A stretch of DNA of 64,000 nt, from assembly GCF_036013975.1 (NCBI RefSeq), contig NZ_CP107904.1, positions 744,001 through 808,000 on the forward strand, written 5' to 3'. The translations under genes were made by a program, and so were the position numbers. How positions within the stretch are numbered: the stretch's first letter is position 1; each line of letters begins with the position of its first letter. Source of the stretch: Kitasatospora sp. NBC_00458 (GTDB taxonomy: Bacteria > Actinomycetota > Actinomycetes > Streptomycetales > Streptomycetaceae). The notes under the pieces were generated by a model. The model had not been told where the DNA came from and did no database searches. It worked only from the letters and a program-made list of their open reading frames with translations. This document shows, piece after piece, positions 37,611-46,915 of this stretch.

Positions 37611-38032
37611 CGTGCTCCTCGGTGCCGGGGGGAAGGGTGGCCGCCTCCCACCCTGGGTGTCCCGACGTCCCGGCCGACAGGGCTCCCGGTCCCGTCGGCC
37701 GCCACCCTTCCACTCCGGGACGCGCCGCTCAGGGACGCGCCGCTCAGGGCATCGCCCGGGGCGCTCCGGGCGCTCCGGGCAGGGACCCGACGCTCCGGGC
37801 GCTCCGGGCAGGGACCCGGCGCTCCGGGCGGACCGGGCGGAGCGGGCGACACTCGACGGCTGCGCCGCGCCGGCCGTCGGCCGTCGGCCGGTTCGGCGCG
37901 GGAGCACCGCTGAGCAGGGCGGACCGCCCCGCCCGAGGGTTGCGCACGGCACCGCCGGGCCCCTCGGGGGCCTTCCGCCGGACCGGTGACGTACGGAACT
38001 GTGCTAGACCTGGGGTAATCGAAGGGGCCCAC
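37611..38032. repeat. Non-coding region with 15-bp and 29-bp tandem repeats
   Basis: GGGACGCGCCGCTCA occurs twice (37717-37746). A 29-bp unit beginning CGCTCCGGGCGCTCCGGGCA occurs 2.7 times (37762-37840). The region separates two divergent genes and holds no credible ORF. Confidence 0.75.
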
Positions 38033-39193
38033 GTGCACCAGCTCAACCTCGGAGTCATAGGGCAGTCGCGCAAGGAGAACGAGCGCAGACTGCCGATTCA
38101 CCCCTCACACTTCGAGCGGATCGACCCCGACCTCCAGGGGCGCATCCTCCTTGAACACGGCTACGCCGAAGGTTTCGGCGTACCGGACGAACACCTGGCG
38201 CCCTTGGTCGCCGGCTTCCGCTCGCGGGAGCAACTGCTCGCCGAATGCGACGTCATCCTGCTGGCCAAGCCGCAGGCGGCGGAACTCGTGGAGTTCCGCC
38301 AGGGGCAGGTCCTCTGGGGCTGGCCCCACTGCGTCCAGGACGAGGAGCTCACCCAGATCGCGATCGACCGCCGGCTGACCCTGATCGCCTTCGAGGCGAT
38401 GAACCACTGGACCAACGACGGCTCGTTCAACCTGCACGTCTTCCACAAGAACAACGAGCTGGCCGGGTACTCCTCCGTACTGCACGCCCTCCAGCTCACC
38501 GGCTCGACCGGTGACTACGGCCGCCGCCTCCGGGCCGCGGTCCTGGGCTTCGGCGCGACGGCCCGGGGCGCGGTGACGGCGCTCAGCGCGCTCGGCGTGC
38601 ACGACGTCGACGTGCTCACCCAGCGCGGGGTGACGGCGGTCAGCTCACCGATCCACTCCACCCGGATCGTGCGGTTCGACCGCGACGAGAACGACGCCCG
38701 GCGCAGCTACGCGCTGTCCGAGGACGGCCGGGTGCCGCTGGCGGGGTTCCTCGCCGAGCACGACATCATCGTCAACTGCGTCCTGCAGGACACCGCCGCT
38801 CCGCTGACCTTCCTCGACGAAGAGGATCTCCGGCTCCTGGCGCCCGGCACCCTCATCATCGACGTGTCCTGCGACGAGGGGATGGGCTTCAGCTGGGCCC
38901 GCCCCACGTCCTTCACCGAGCCGACGTTCCAGGTCGGCGACAACGTCCGCTACTACGGCGTCGACCACAGCCCGTCCTACCTGTGGAACTCGGCGACCTG
39001 GGAGAACAGCGAGGCGCTGCTGCCCTTCCTGCGCGCGGTGCTCACCGGCCCGGGGGCGTGGACGTCCGACGAGACCCTGCGGCGCGCGATCGAGATCCGC
39101 GACGGCGTCGTCCAGAACCCGAGCATCCTGTCCTTCCAGCACCGCTCGGCGGACTATCCGCACCGGTCCCTGGAGCTGCCGGCGGCAGCCTGA
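38033..39193 (+). CDS. N5-(carboxyethyl)ornithine synthase / alanine dehydrogenase-like enzyme
   Basis: A 386-residue NAD(P)-dependent enzyme with an alanine dehydrogenase/PNT-type N domain (GVIGQSRKENERRLPIHPSH, LLEHGYAEGFG) and a Rossmann domain (AAVLGFGATARGAVTAL). Further segments are VLWGWPHCVQD, FEAMNHW, FHKNNELAGY and DVSCDEGMGF. Actinobacterial homologues are often annotated N5-(carboxyethyl)ornithine synthase, which reductively couples pyruvate to ornithine. The substrate is not proven from sequence. GTG at 38033 follows AAGGGGCCCAC. A bidirectional terminator follows. Confidence 0.7.
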   Translation: MHQLNLGVIGQSRKENERRLPIHPSHFERIDPDLQGRILLEHGYAEGFGVPDEHLAPLVAGFRSREQLLAECDVILLAKPQAAELVEFRQGQVLWGWPHCVQDEELTQIAIDRRLTLIAFEAMNHWTNDGSFNLHVFHKNNELAGYSSVLHALQLTGSTGDYGRRLRAAVLGFGATARGAVTALSALGVHDVDVLTQRGVTAVSSPIHSTRIVRFDRDENDARRSYALSEDGRVPLAGFLAEHDIIVNCVLQDTAAPLTFLDEEDLRLLAPGTLIIDVSCDEGMGFSWARPTSFTEPTFQVGDNVRYYGVDHSPSYLWNSATWENSEALLPFLRAVLTGPGAWTSDETLRRAIEIRDGVVQNPSILSFQHRSADYPHRSLELPAAA

Positions 39194-39286
39194 CGCCGAC
39201 TCGCCCGCGCCTCCCGCCGGCGTCCCTCGCCGGCATCGGCGGCGGCGTGGGCGTGGGCGCCCGGGAGCCGACCGGGCGCCGTTCCG

Positions 39287-39322
39287 TCCCCGGGCTTCGA
39301 GAGCGGTCCCGAAGCCCGGGGA
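39287..39322. terminator. Bidirectional terminator hairpin
   Basis: A 13-bp perfect stem (TCCCCGGGCTTCG/CGAAGCCCGGGGA) with a 10-base loop lies between the convergent dehydrogenase-like and aminotransferase genes. Confidence 0.7.
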
Positions 39323-39365
39323 GTCCGTGTGCCACCGCCCGGCGGCCGTCACCTGCCCGACCGCG

Positions 39366-40799
39366 CTACCCCAGGATGACCAGCTTGCCCAGCGCCAGGC
39401 CGATCCGGTCGACGGCCTCGCACACCTCCTCCGGTTGCCGGGCGGTGAAGCAGAGCCGGAAGAACCCCGGGGCGGGGCTGTGCATGGTGCCGCCGGGGAG
39501 GAGGGAGACCCCGGTGGGCGGGGCGGCGAGGTAGTTGAAGAGCCAGAGCTCGTCCCGGTCCAGCCCGGTGCCGGCCGCGATCGGCAGCGGGGTGGCGGCG
39601 TACGAACCCTCGGGCGGGCGCTTGCCGAGGTACTCCTGGAGGTCGAGCCAGAAGAACTGGGCCGGGTTGTCGCCCTCCAGGTACACGAACCCGATGTCGT
39701 TGGCGGCCAGCCGGTCCTTCACCCGCTCGAAGCTCGCGCTCAGCAGCTCACGGTAGCGCCGCATCGCGTAGTCGGTGTACAGCTCCGAGCCGGAGCCGTT
39801 CACCGTGCTGGACAGCAGCGAGCCGATCACGTAGTGCTTCAGCGAGTCGAAGGGCGTGAACCAGGACATCGGGTGCTTCTTCTCCTCGATGCCCTGGGTG
39901 CCGAGCATCGCCCGCTGCACCGGGCCGTACTTCGAGACCACGAAGCCCGTCCGGAACCCCGACAGTCCGAAGTCCTTGGCGAACCCCCACACCACGTGGA
40001 TCCGCTCCGGGTGCTTCCGGTAGGCGTCCAGGGCCACCGCGCTGGTGAACGGGATCCGCCCGCCGTCGACCTGCGAGTGACAGTAGATCTCATCGGAGAT
40101 GATGTGAAGCTCGGTCTCGTCGATGGCCCAGGCGTAGATCTCCTCCAGCAGTTCCTTGCCGTAGTTGACGCCCAGCGGGTTGTGCGGGTTGGTCAGAACC
40201 AGCAGACGGGGCTGCCGGCCGGTCTGCCGCTCGTGCGCCCGGAACCGCTCCTTGACCAGGTCCAGCGTCAGCCGGAAGCGTCCGGGGCCCTCGGTCGGCA
40301 GGTCCACCGGGACGCACCTGAGCTTCGGCCGCTGCTCGAACGACCAGTTGAACCCCTGCCAGTACGGCGCCGGGATCAGCACCGCGTCACCCTCCACCAG
40401 CGGCGGCGGGCCGGGCTCGCCGTTCCTGGGCGCGTCCTGGAGCGCGAAGGCGAGGCACTCCAGCGCCGAGCCGACGCCCGCCGTCCCGAACACGTCACCG
40501 GCCGACACCCGGGCGCCCCAGGCCTTGCCGAGCAGGGCCGCCACCTGCTCCCGGAGCTCCGGCGTGCCGTAGGCGGACATGTAGTGGATGTACGGCTCGG
40601 GCAGCAGGGCGGTGTGGTCGAACACCATCTTCTGCATCGAGTCGTCGTAGACCAGGACGTTCTCCGCGACGGACAGGTCGACGGCCTCGTCGGGCGCCAG
40701 GTGGCGGTGGTAGAAGGCGAGGGCCTGCTCGAAGTCGGGGATGCGCGCGAGCAGTTCGGCGGCGTCGTTCAGGCCCGTGGGGGTGGCGGGGGTGGTCAT
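39366..40799 (-). CDS. Class I/II PLP-dependent aminotransferase
   Basis: A 477-residue fold-type I aminotransferase. Motifs are SAYGTPELREQVAALL, NPHNPLG, HIISDEIYCHS and GFAKDFGLSGFRTGF with the Schiff-base Lys. The last motif and length are like ACC synthase-type or alanine/aspartate aminotransferases of the 1-aminocyclopropane-1-carboxylate synthase group, so amino-acid specificity is open. The ATG at 40799 is preceded at 13 bp by GGAGGAGAA. Isolated gene. Confidence 0.88.
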   Translation of the reverse strand: MTTPATPTGLNDAAELLARIPDFEQALAFYHRHLAPDEAVDLSVAENVLVYDDSMQKMVFDHTALLPEPYIHYMSAYGTPELREQVAALLGKAWGARVSAGDVFGTAGVGSALECLAFALQDAPRNGEPGPPPLVEGDAVLIPAPYWQGFNWSFEQRPKLRCVPVDLPTEGPGRFRLTLDLVKERFRAHERQTGRQPRLLVLTNPHNPLGVNYGKELLEEIYAWAIDETELHIISDEIYCHSQVDGGRIPFTSAVALDAYRKHPERIHVVWGFAKDFGLSGFRTGFVVSKYGPVQRAMLGTQGIEEKKHPMSWFTPFDSLKHYVIGSLLSSTVNGSGSELYTDYAMRRYRELLSASFERVKDRLAANDIGFVYLEGDNPAQFFWLDLQEYLGKRPPEGSYAATPLPIAAGTGLDRDELWLFNYLAAPPTGVSLLPGGTMHSPAPGFFRLCFTARQPEEVCEAVDRIGLALGKLVILG

Positions 40800-41064
40800 G
40801 GCGCGGGGGTTCTCCTCCGGATTCGCCGGACCCGCCCGCCGGTCACGGACAGTGGCGGATCCGGCTGGTTCGCATACGGATAGTGCCAGCGCACCACGCA
40901 CCCCGAACCCCCGCCAGCCGTCGGCACCCATCCGGCGACGGCCGCCCGCCACCCGGGGCGCCGGGCCGGGAGGACCGGCGGGACCCGCGGGAGCCGCCGG
41001 ACCGGCGGCCGTGCAGGGCGGGCGTGCAGGGCGGGCGCACGTCGGCCCGGCCGTCAGCCGGCCG

Positions 41065-41505
41065 TCAGGCGGATGCCAGCGGCTTGGCCCAGCGCGTCCA
41101 CTGCGGCTGCGGACCGTACCCGGCGGCCTGCCAGGTGCGGTGGCCGAGGGCGTTGTCGTCCAGCACCATCGCATCCGCCCGGCGGCCGCCCAGGGCCGCG
41201 AAGCGCTCCTCGGCGGCGGCCAGCAGGGCGGCGCCGACGCCCTGCCGGCGGTGCTCCGGGTCGACGGCGAGCCGGTAGAGGTGGCAGCGCCAGCCGTCCC
41301 AGCCGGCGATCACCGTGCCGACCGGAACGGCCGGGTCGTCCGCCCGGACCGCGAGGATCAGGCACTCCGGGTCGCGGCCGAGCAGCGCGGCCACACCCGC
41401 CGCGTCGTCGGTGATGCTGGTGCCCTTGGCCGCGCGGGCCCAGAGGGCCAGCACGGCGGGGATCTCGTCCGGGGTGGCGGTGCGCAGCGCGTAGTCGTCG
41501 GTCAT
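41065..41505 (-). CDS. GNAT-family N-acetyltransferase
   Basis: A 146-residue GNAT protein. The acetyl-CoA motif is LAVDPEHRRQGVGAALLAAA, followed by LDDNALGHRTWQAAGYGPQ. Size is standard for a single GNAT domain. The ATG at 41505 starts MTDDYALRTATPDEIPAVL, typical of the family. It lies upstream of the aminotransferase on the same strand with a 265-bp gap, so co-transcription is doubtful. Substrate unknown. Confidence 0.88.
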   Translation of the reverse strand: MTDDYALRTATPDEIPAVLALWARAAKGTSITDDAAGVAALLGRDPECLILAVRADDPAVPVGTVIAGWDGWRCHLYRLAVDPEHRRQGVGAALLAAAEERFAALGGRRADAMVLDDNALGHRTWQAAGYGPQPQWTRWAKPLASA

Positions 41506-41633
41506 ACCGCCGTGTCTACCAGGGTGTTCGCGCGCCCGGCCGGGAATTTCGCGGAGCGGGACGGGGAGGGGAACGGGAACGGGAACGGGGGCAGGGACGG
41601 GGAGGTGGGCGGGGAGAGGGCCGGCGCGGGAGT

Positions 41634-42323
41634 TCAGCCGCCCGCCAGCGCCCACACCGTGGTGGTCTTCGACGCCGTGTCCTCCAGGTCCGCGACCACG
41701 GGCACCTCGTACGCGGCCAGTGCCGTGAACCGCTCGCGCGGCAGGTAGGCGCGGCCGGGGTCGCCGACGATCACCACCGCGCCGCGGGCCCGGGCGCGCT
41801 CCAGGAACGGCAGGAACCGGGACGCCATCGCCCGCTCGTAGAAGACGTCCCCGGCCAGCACCACCTCGGCGGGCGCGCCGTCGCCGTCGAGCAGGTCCTC
41901 GACCGCCGCGTCGACCAGGACGCCGTTCACCTCGGCGTTGATCCCGATCGCGGCGACGGCGTAGGCGTCGATCTCGGCGGCCCGCACCGAGCGGGCCCCG
42001 CACAGCGCCGCCGCGACCCCGACCAGCCCGGATCCGGCCGCGAGGTCCAGCACCGTCCGTCCGGCCACCAGCTCCGGGTGGTCCAGGACGTACCGGGCGA
42101 CCCCGACCCCGCCCGCCCAGGCGAACGCCCAGAAGGGCGGCGGCAGTCCGCGCTCGCCGCGCGCGTCCTCCGTGGTCTCCCAGAGCGCGATGGCGTCCTC
42201 CGCCATGTGCAGGCTCACCTCGGGAACGAACGGCACCGGCCGGACGACCGTCTCCCGCCGCACAAACTCCCGGTCCGACGGGGCAGTTGCGGCGGACCCG
42301 GCCGGTCGCGTCTCGTTCAGCAT
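41634..42323 (-). CDS. Class I SAM-dependent methyltransferase
   Basis: A 229-residue methyltransferase with motif I VLDLAAGSGLVGVAAALCGA and acidic EIDA at the end of strand 2. PPPFWAFAWAGGVGVARYVL matches the nicotinamide N-methyltransferase / ETF-beta lysine methyltransferase-like group (PrmA-like). The protein substrate in other organisms is electron-transfer flavoprotein beta; for bacteria this is not established. ATG at 42323. It is divergent from the SDR gene. Confidence 0.8.
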   Translation of the reverse strand: MLNETRPAGSAATAPSDREFVRRETVVRPVPFVPEVSLHMAEDAIALWETTEDARGERGLPPPFWAFAWAGGVGVARYVLDHPELVAGRTVLDLAAGSGLVGVAAALCGARSVRAAEIDAYAVAAIGINAEVNGVLVDAAVEDLLDGDGAPAEVVLAGDVFYERAMASRFLPFLERARARGAVVIVGDPGRAYLPRERFTALAAYEVPVVADLEDTASKTTTVWALAGG

Positions 42324-42610
42324 GCGTGCAGCATAGAGCCCGTGACCAGGTGCTCCGCCCACCCGGCGGATCGGCCGTCCCGACCGGCCCCCGCGCAGCC
42401 GTCCGCGAGGGCGTCCGTGCGGGCCCGGGTGCGGACCGGTGGCGGGGCCGGGTGCGGACGGCGGCGGGGCCCCGGAGTGTCCCGGGAGCGGCGGCGCGCC
42501 CCGTGTCCAGCACGGCCGAAAGTCACCCCGTCCGGCCGCCCGGGCGGCCGCGCGCAGCGGGTAGGTTCTCCGCGTGGTCGGCGTGCGGCCGGCCGGAGAC
42601 GGGGGCAGCG

Positions 42611-43363
42611 GTGTCGGACAAGGCGCTCATGGGCAAGGCGGCGGTCGTCACGGGCGGCTCGCGCGGGATCGGGCGGGCGATCGTCGAACGGCTGGCGGCG
42701 GACGGCGCGGACGTCGTCTTCGCGTACGCGAGCAACGACGCGGCGGCGGCGGAGGTGGTCCGTGCGGTGGAGGCGAACGGTTCCGGCCGCGCGCACGCGC
42801 TCCGGGTCGACCTGGGCGAGCCGGACGGCGCGGAGCGGCTGATGACCGAAGCCGAGGAGCACCTCGGCGGGCTGGACATCCTCGTCAACAACGCGGCGCC
42901 CACCTTCACCCGGACCCCGCTCGCCGAGACCCCGACGGCCGACTTCGACGCCGTCCTGGCCGTCAGCGCCCGCGCCGTCTTCCTGACCCTGCGGCACGCG
43001 GCCCGGCGGATGCGCGACGGCGGGCGGATCGTCAACATCTCCAGCCTGAACACCCGCCGCCCCACCGACGGCATCGCCGCGTACCTGGCCGGCAAGGGCG
43101 CCGTCGAGCAGCTCACGGCCGCCGCCGCGCTCGAACTCGGCCCGCGCGGCATCACGGCCAACACCGTCTCGCCCGGCCCGGTCGAGACCGACCTGCTGCG
43201 GGCCGTCAACCCGCCGCAGGCGCTGGAGGTCGTCGCCGGGCTGACGCCGCTGCGGCGGCTCGGGCAGCCGTCGGACGTCGCGGACGTGGTGGCCTTCCTG
43301 GTCGGGCCGGACGGACGGTGGGTCTCCGGGCAGAACCTGGGGGCCACCGGCGGCCTGGGCTGA
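42611..43363 (+). CDS. Short-chain dehydrogenase/reductase (FabG-like)
   Basis: A 250-residue classical SDR. TGGSRGIGRAI is the cofactor-binding motif, VDLGEPDG the adenine-ring Asp region and LVNNAAPTF the NNAG-type motif. The catalytic Ser is in NISSLN and the Tyr and Lys in YLAGKGA. The ending GQNLGATGGLG is typical of 3-oxoacyl-ACP reductase-like members. The GTG at 42611 is in frame; ATG at 42629 is an alternative. A very strong hairpin terminates it. Substrate unknown. Confidence 0.88.
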   Translation: MSDKALMGKAAVVTGGSRGIGRAIVERLAADGADVVFAYASNDAAAAEVVRAVEANGSGRAHALRVDLGEPDGAERLMTEAEEHLGGLDILVNNAAPTFTRTPLAETPTADFDAVLAVSARAVFLTLRHAARRMRDGGRIVNISSLNTRRPTDGIAAYLAGKGAVEQLTAAAALELGPRGITANTVSPGPVETDLLRAVNPPQALEVVAGLTPLRRLGQPSDVADVVAFLVGPDGRWVSGQNLGATGGLG

Positions 43364-43386
43364 CACGACGGACGCAGGACCGGGAC

Positions 43387-43452
43387 GGCGCGGCGACGGC
43401 GCGGGCACGGCGCGGCGACGGCGCGGGCACGGCGCGGCGACGGCGCGGGCAC
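43387..43452. repeat. 22-bp tandem repeat, three copies
   Basis: GGCGCGGCGACGGCGCGGGC plus AC is repeated three times without a mismatch, between the SDR stop and its terminator. Confidence 0.9.
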
Positions 43453-43469
43453 GGCGCGGGGCGGGGACC

Positions 43470-43531
43470 GGAACCCGGTGGCCGGGGGTGTCCCGGGGAC
43501 GGTCCCGGGCCACCCCCGGCCACCGGGTTCC
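43470..43531 (+). terminator. Very long hairpin terminator of the SDR gene
   Basis: The arms 43471-43490 and 43511-43530 form a perfect 20-bp stem, extendable by one pair. An inner 6-bp CCCGGG stem lies beyond one mismatch. It is 108 bp downstream of the SDR stop and there is no gene between. Confidence 0.75.
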
Positions 43532-43811
43532 GACCGGTCGCGTGCCCCGTGAGGTGCCGGGCGCAACCCGGATCACGCACCGCCACCCGATGCGTACCAT
43601 TTCGATACCGAAGCCAGGGTGAGCTGCGAAGATGCTCGCCGGGCGGGCCCGGGCCCGGGTAGCATCCGGCACATGCCATCCGGCCCGGTGCAGGCGGCTC
43701 AGCGCCGCCGTGCCGGTCTGCCGGGCGGCGGACTCTCGCGGGCCGCTCGGTGGTGCCCGCGTACTCGGTACGCGCGCCAGGGCAGTCGCGCGAACGGCGA
43801 AGGGCAGCGTC

Positions 43812-44999
43812 TTGGCGGATCGACTCACCGGTGGCGACTCCTCACTACTGCGGCGGATCAACGCCGCGGTGACCCTCCGGGCGCTACGCGCGGGCCACGC
43901 CGTGACCCTCACTCAACTGGTCGGCGACACCGGGCTCTCCCGGCCGACCGTCGAGGGCGTGATCGAGGGACTCGTGGAGACCGGCCTGGTCGCCGAGGTG
44001 GAGCAGCCGCAGAACGGCGGCCAGTCCGGCGGCGGGCGGCGCGGCCGGCCGGCCCGCTGGTTCAGGTTCCGCGCCGAGGCCGGGCACATCCTCGGCATCG
44101 AGATCGGCGTCCACGACATCCGGATCATCCTCGCCGACCTCACCGGCGAGGTCGTCGGCAGCCACTTCCGGCCGGTCGAGGAGACCCTCGACGCGGAGGA
44201 GCGGCTCACCACCGTCCGGTCCGTGGTCGCCGAGGTGCTGCGCAAGGCCGGCGTCTCCCGGGACAACCTGTGGGCGGTCGGCGTCGGCACCCCCGGCATC
44301 GTCGACCGCGACGGCACCGTGCAGCTCGGCACCGCCATGCCCGGCTGGACCGGCCTCGACCTCGGTGCCAGACTGCGGCGCTCCTTCCGCTGCCCGGTGA
44401 TGATCGAGAACGACGCCAACCTCGCCGCCATCGCCGAGCACTGGCAGGGCGCGGCGGTCGGCGCCGACGACATGGTCTTCGTGATGGCCGGCCTCAGCCC
44501 CGGCGCCGGCTCCCTCATCAACGGCCGGCTGCACCGCGGTTTCGGCGGCGCGGCGGGCGAGATCGGCGCCCTGCACCTGCTCGGCCAGGAGGTGACGCCC
44601 GAGCGGCTGCTCTCCACCACCGGCAAGCCGCTCAATCCGCTCGACGAGGCGGCCGTCGCCCGCGTCCTCAAGCTCGCCCGCGAGGGCGACGAGGTCGCGC
44701 AGGTCGCGATGGACCGGTTCCTCACCCGCCTCGTCCAGAGCGTCGCCGCCCTGGTGCTCGCCATCGACCCGCAGCTGGTGGTGGTCGGCGGCTGGGCGGC
44801 CGGCCTGGACGGCGTCCTCGACCCGCTGCGCGAGCGGCTCGCCCAGTTCACGCTGCGCGCGCCCGAGGTCGCGCTGGCCGCCCTCGGCTCGGAGGTCGTC
44901 GCGATGGGCGCCCTGCGGGTGGCTCTCGACCAGGTCGAGGAGCAGCTCTTCGCCGTCAACCCCCCGGCCGCGGACCCGGCCTCCCCCGCCCGGGTGTGA
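43812..44999 (+). CDS. rok7B7: ROK-family regulator, ROK7B7-like
   Basis: A 395-residue ROK protein. The N-terminal winged HTH is RINAAVTLRALRAGHAVTLT with GLSRPTVEGVIEGLVETGLV. The kinase-like domain has GIEIGVHDIRI, GVGTPGIVDRDG and ENDANLAAIAEHWQG. The usual zinc motif CxCGxxGCxE and its His are absent (GEIGALHLLGQEVTPE), so it should be a regulator and not a sugar kinase. The sequence from LADRLTGGDSSLLRRI agrees with what I recall of Streptomyces coelicolor Rok7B7 (SCO6008), a pleiotropic regulator of xylose use, carbon control and antibiotics. The start is a TTG at 43812. No xylose transporter genes adjoin here, unlike in S. coelicolor. Confidence 0.82.
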   Translation: MADRLTGGDSSLLRRINAAVTLRALRAGHAVTLTQLVGDTGLSRPTVEGVIEGLVETGLVAEVEQPQNGGQSGGGRRGRPARWFRFRAEAGHILGIEIGVHDIRIILADLTGEVVGSHFRPVEETLDAEERLTTVRSVVAEVLRKAGVSRDNLWAVGVGTPGIVDRDGTVQLGTAMPGWTGLDLGARLRRSFRCPVMIENDANLAAIAEHWQGAAVGADDMVFVMAGLSPGAGSLINGRLHRGFGGAAGEIGALHLLGQEVTPERLLSTTGKPLNPLDEAAVARVLKLAREGDEVAQVAMDRFLTRLVQSVAALVLAIDPQLVVVGGWAAGLDGVLDPLRERLAQFTLRAPEVALAALGSEVVAMGALRVALDQVEEQLFAVNPPAADPASPARV

Positions 45000-45007
45000 C
45001 GGACGGA

Positions 45008-45042
45008 GCGGCGGCCGCCGGGGGGTACCCGTCGGCCGCCGC
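45008..45042. terminator. Hairpin between convergent ROK and hypothetical genes
   Basis: A 10-bp stem GCGGCGGCCG/CGGCCGCCGC with a 15-base loop lies 9 bp after the ROK stop. Confidence 0.5.
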
Positions 45043-45068
45043 GGCGCCTCGTGAAGGCACCGCCTCGA

Positions 45069-45503
45069 TCAATCCGCCTGGAAGTCCGGGGCGGTGAGGT
45101 CGATGGTGAGGGAGTTGTCGCAGTTGTTGGTGAACGTCGCACGCGGCCAGTCCACGTCGATGCGGACCAGCTCGTTGCAGAACAGGTGGACCACCCACAC
45201 CAGGTTGCGGTCGGCATCGAGGCGGGCGAAGAAGCCGTCGGAGCCGTGGGAGCCGCCGCCGCTGAGCAGGTGGCCTGCGCCGTCCGGGAGTTCAGCCTCG
45301 GCGTAGACGTCGGCGGAGGTGGTCCACTCGGGGTCGTCGTCCAGGAGTGCGTCCGCGTCGAACGGCTCGCCCAGCGTGAAGTACGTCAGGTAGGAGTCGT
45401 CGGAGTCGGCGTCGCGGCCGCTGCCGTCCGCACGGAAGAGACCGGAATGGACAGGGACTTCGCCAGACTGCCAGAGGTCCAGGATTCTCGTCACGGTCAC
45501 CAC
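45069..45503 (-). CDS. Acidic hypothetical protein (144 aa)
   Basis: A 144-residue acidic protein with LTYFTLGEPFDADALLDDDP, FFARLDADRNLVWVVHLFCN and RATFTNNCDNSLTIDLTAPD. It looks like an all-beta intracellular protein without motifs for catalysis or export. The start is GTG 45503 or the next GTG at 45500. No family recognised. It could be an immunity or SUKH-like protein, but there is no toxin gene beside it. Confidence 0.65.
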   Translation of the reverse strand: MVTVTRILDLWQSGEVPVHSGLFRADGSGRDADSDDSYLTYFTLGEPFDADALLDDDPEWTTSADVYAEAELPDGAGHLLSGGGSHGSDGFFARLDADRNLVWVVHLFCNELVRIDVDWPRATFTNNCDNSLTIDLTAPDFQAD

Positions 45504-45868
45504 CGCCTCTGCCCGTTGACCGGTGCCGGCCGGTCCTGCGATCCGTGCTCAAGCACCCTACCGCCGTTCTCGATGGGGGCACGGTACTCGGGCGGGTGCT
45601 GACGGACCGTCAGCAGGTCCGGTTTCTCGCCGTGTTCCCCGGCGTCCGGCGGGGCGGCGGGAGCGGGAGCGGGCCCCTCGGGCGCGGCCCGGCACCACCC
45701 GGACACCCGAACGGGCGCACGGACCGCGGACCGCGGACCGCGGACCGACCGAACCGCTACAAGACGCACAAGCCACGCAGGTGCACGCACAGGCGCACGG
45801 GAACGGCCCAGGCCCGGACGCCTGTGGGAGCGTCCGGGCCTGGGCCTGAGGGTGTTTCCGGGAGTGGT
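45504..45868. other. Intergenic region with a hairpin and 7-bp repeats
   Basis: A 365-bp gap on the minus strand between the GntR stop and the hypothetical gene. It has an ACCGCGG 7-bp repeat near 45721-45745 and the GntR terminator hairpin. No gene is apparent. Confidence 0.55.
45805..45846 (-). terminator. Perfect 17-bp hairpin after the GntR gene
   Basis: The arms 45805-45821 and 45830-45846 pair perfectly with an 8-base loop, 22 bp beyond the GntR stop. Confidence 0.8.
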
Positions 45869-46654
45869 TCAGGAGGCGGCGGCACCGACCGGGGTCGCGC
45901 CGACCGGGGTGACCTCGACGAGGCCGGTCTCGCCGAAGGTGAGCTTGCAGGTGTCGGCCCGGTAGGTGGAGACCGCGAGGGCGACCAGGCGGCCGGCCGC
46001 CGCATACTGGGTGGTCATCACCAGGACCGGGGAGCCGGGCGGGCGCTCCAGCAGTGCGGCCTCGTCGGCCTCGGCGACGCCCAGCTCGACCGAGCGGGAC
46101 TCGCCGTCGACCTCCAGGCGCTCCAGCTGGCGCAGCACCGAGCGGGCGCGGTCGCTCTCGGCACGGAAGCCGGGCAGGTGCGGCAGTGCGGCGGCGGGCA
46201 CGTGCAGGGACTCGCTCGCCATGCTCTGGCCCTGGACGAGGCGGACCCGGCGGACGGTGTGGACGGTCGCGCCCTCGGCCACGCCGAGCGCCTTGGCCAG
46301 CCGGGCGGTGGCCGGGGCGGTGGTGCAGTCGACCGTGCGCCAGGCGTGGCTGCGGGCGGCGCCGGGCCAGCCCTCTTCCTGCCGGTTGACCGGGACGCCG
46401 ACCCGGGGGGCGGCGATCAGGGTGCCGATGCCGCGGCGGCGGACCAGGCGGCCCTCCAGCTCCAGCTGGTCGAGGGCCTGCCGGAGGGTGGCGCGGGCGA
46501 CCCCGAAGCGGGCGGCGAGCTCGCGCTCGTTGGGGAGGATCTGGCCGGTGGAGAACTCCGTGTCGATGGCGCGGAGCAGCACCGTGCGCAGGTGCCAGTA
46601 CTTCGGTTCCGGTACCGCCGTGAGCTGTCCTGTCGTCCCCACCGTGTCCTCCAC
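45869..46654 (-). CDS. GntR/HutC-type transcriptional regulator with UTRA domain
   Basis: A 261-residue regulator. The N-terminal GntR HTH contains PNERELAARFGVARATLRQA and LDQLELEGRLVRRRGIGT. The C-terminal UTRA ligand domain has LGVAEGATVHTVRRVRLVQG and MTTQYAAAGRLVALAVSTYR. HutC/DasR-type regulators sense sugars or related metabolites. The start is a GTG at 46654. The promoter side (46740-46760) contains the palindrome CTTTATTAAAG, a candidate operator. It is divergent from the xth gene. Confidence 0.88.
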   Translation of the reverse strand: MEDTVGTTGQLTAVPEPKYWHLRTVLLRAIDTEFSTGQILPNERELAARFGVARATLRQALDQLELEGRLVRRRGIGTLIAAPRVGVPVNRQEEGWPGAARSHAWRTVDCTTAPATARLAKALGVAEGATVHTVRRVRLVQGQSMASESLHVPAAALPHLPGFRAESDRARSVLRQLERLEVDGESRSVELGVAEADEAALLERPPGSPVLVMTTQYAAAGRLVALAVSTYRADTCKLTFGETGLVEVTPVGATPVGAAAS

Positions 46655-46915
46655 CCTGTTTCTTCCGCCCTGCCGAAAGAGGGCGGATCCGGCCCGCTGT
46701 CCGCTGTTGCGGCAGGTGGGAGAGCGGGCTTTTTCCGTCCTTCTTTATTAAAGGTCCTTGCAGTAAGTGACACTAGGGGCTCGGTCGGGAGATGGTCAAG
46801 ACCAATGGCGGGCCCCGGCGAGCTTGCCGCACAGTTTCATGGTGCGTTCACGACAGCTCCGCAAGCGGACGCGTCGGATGACGGCCCCGCCCCGGCCACT
46901 CGGTAGGCTGCCCGG

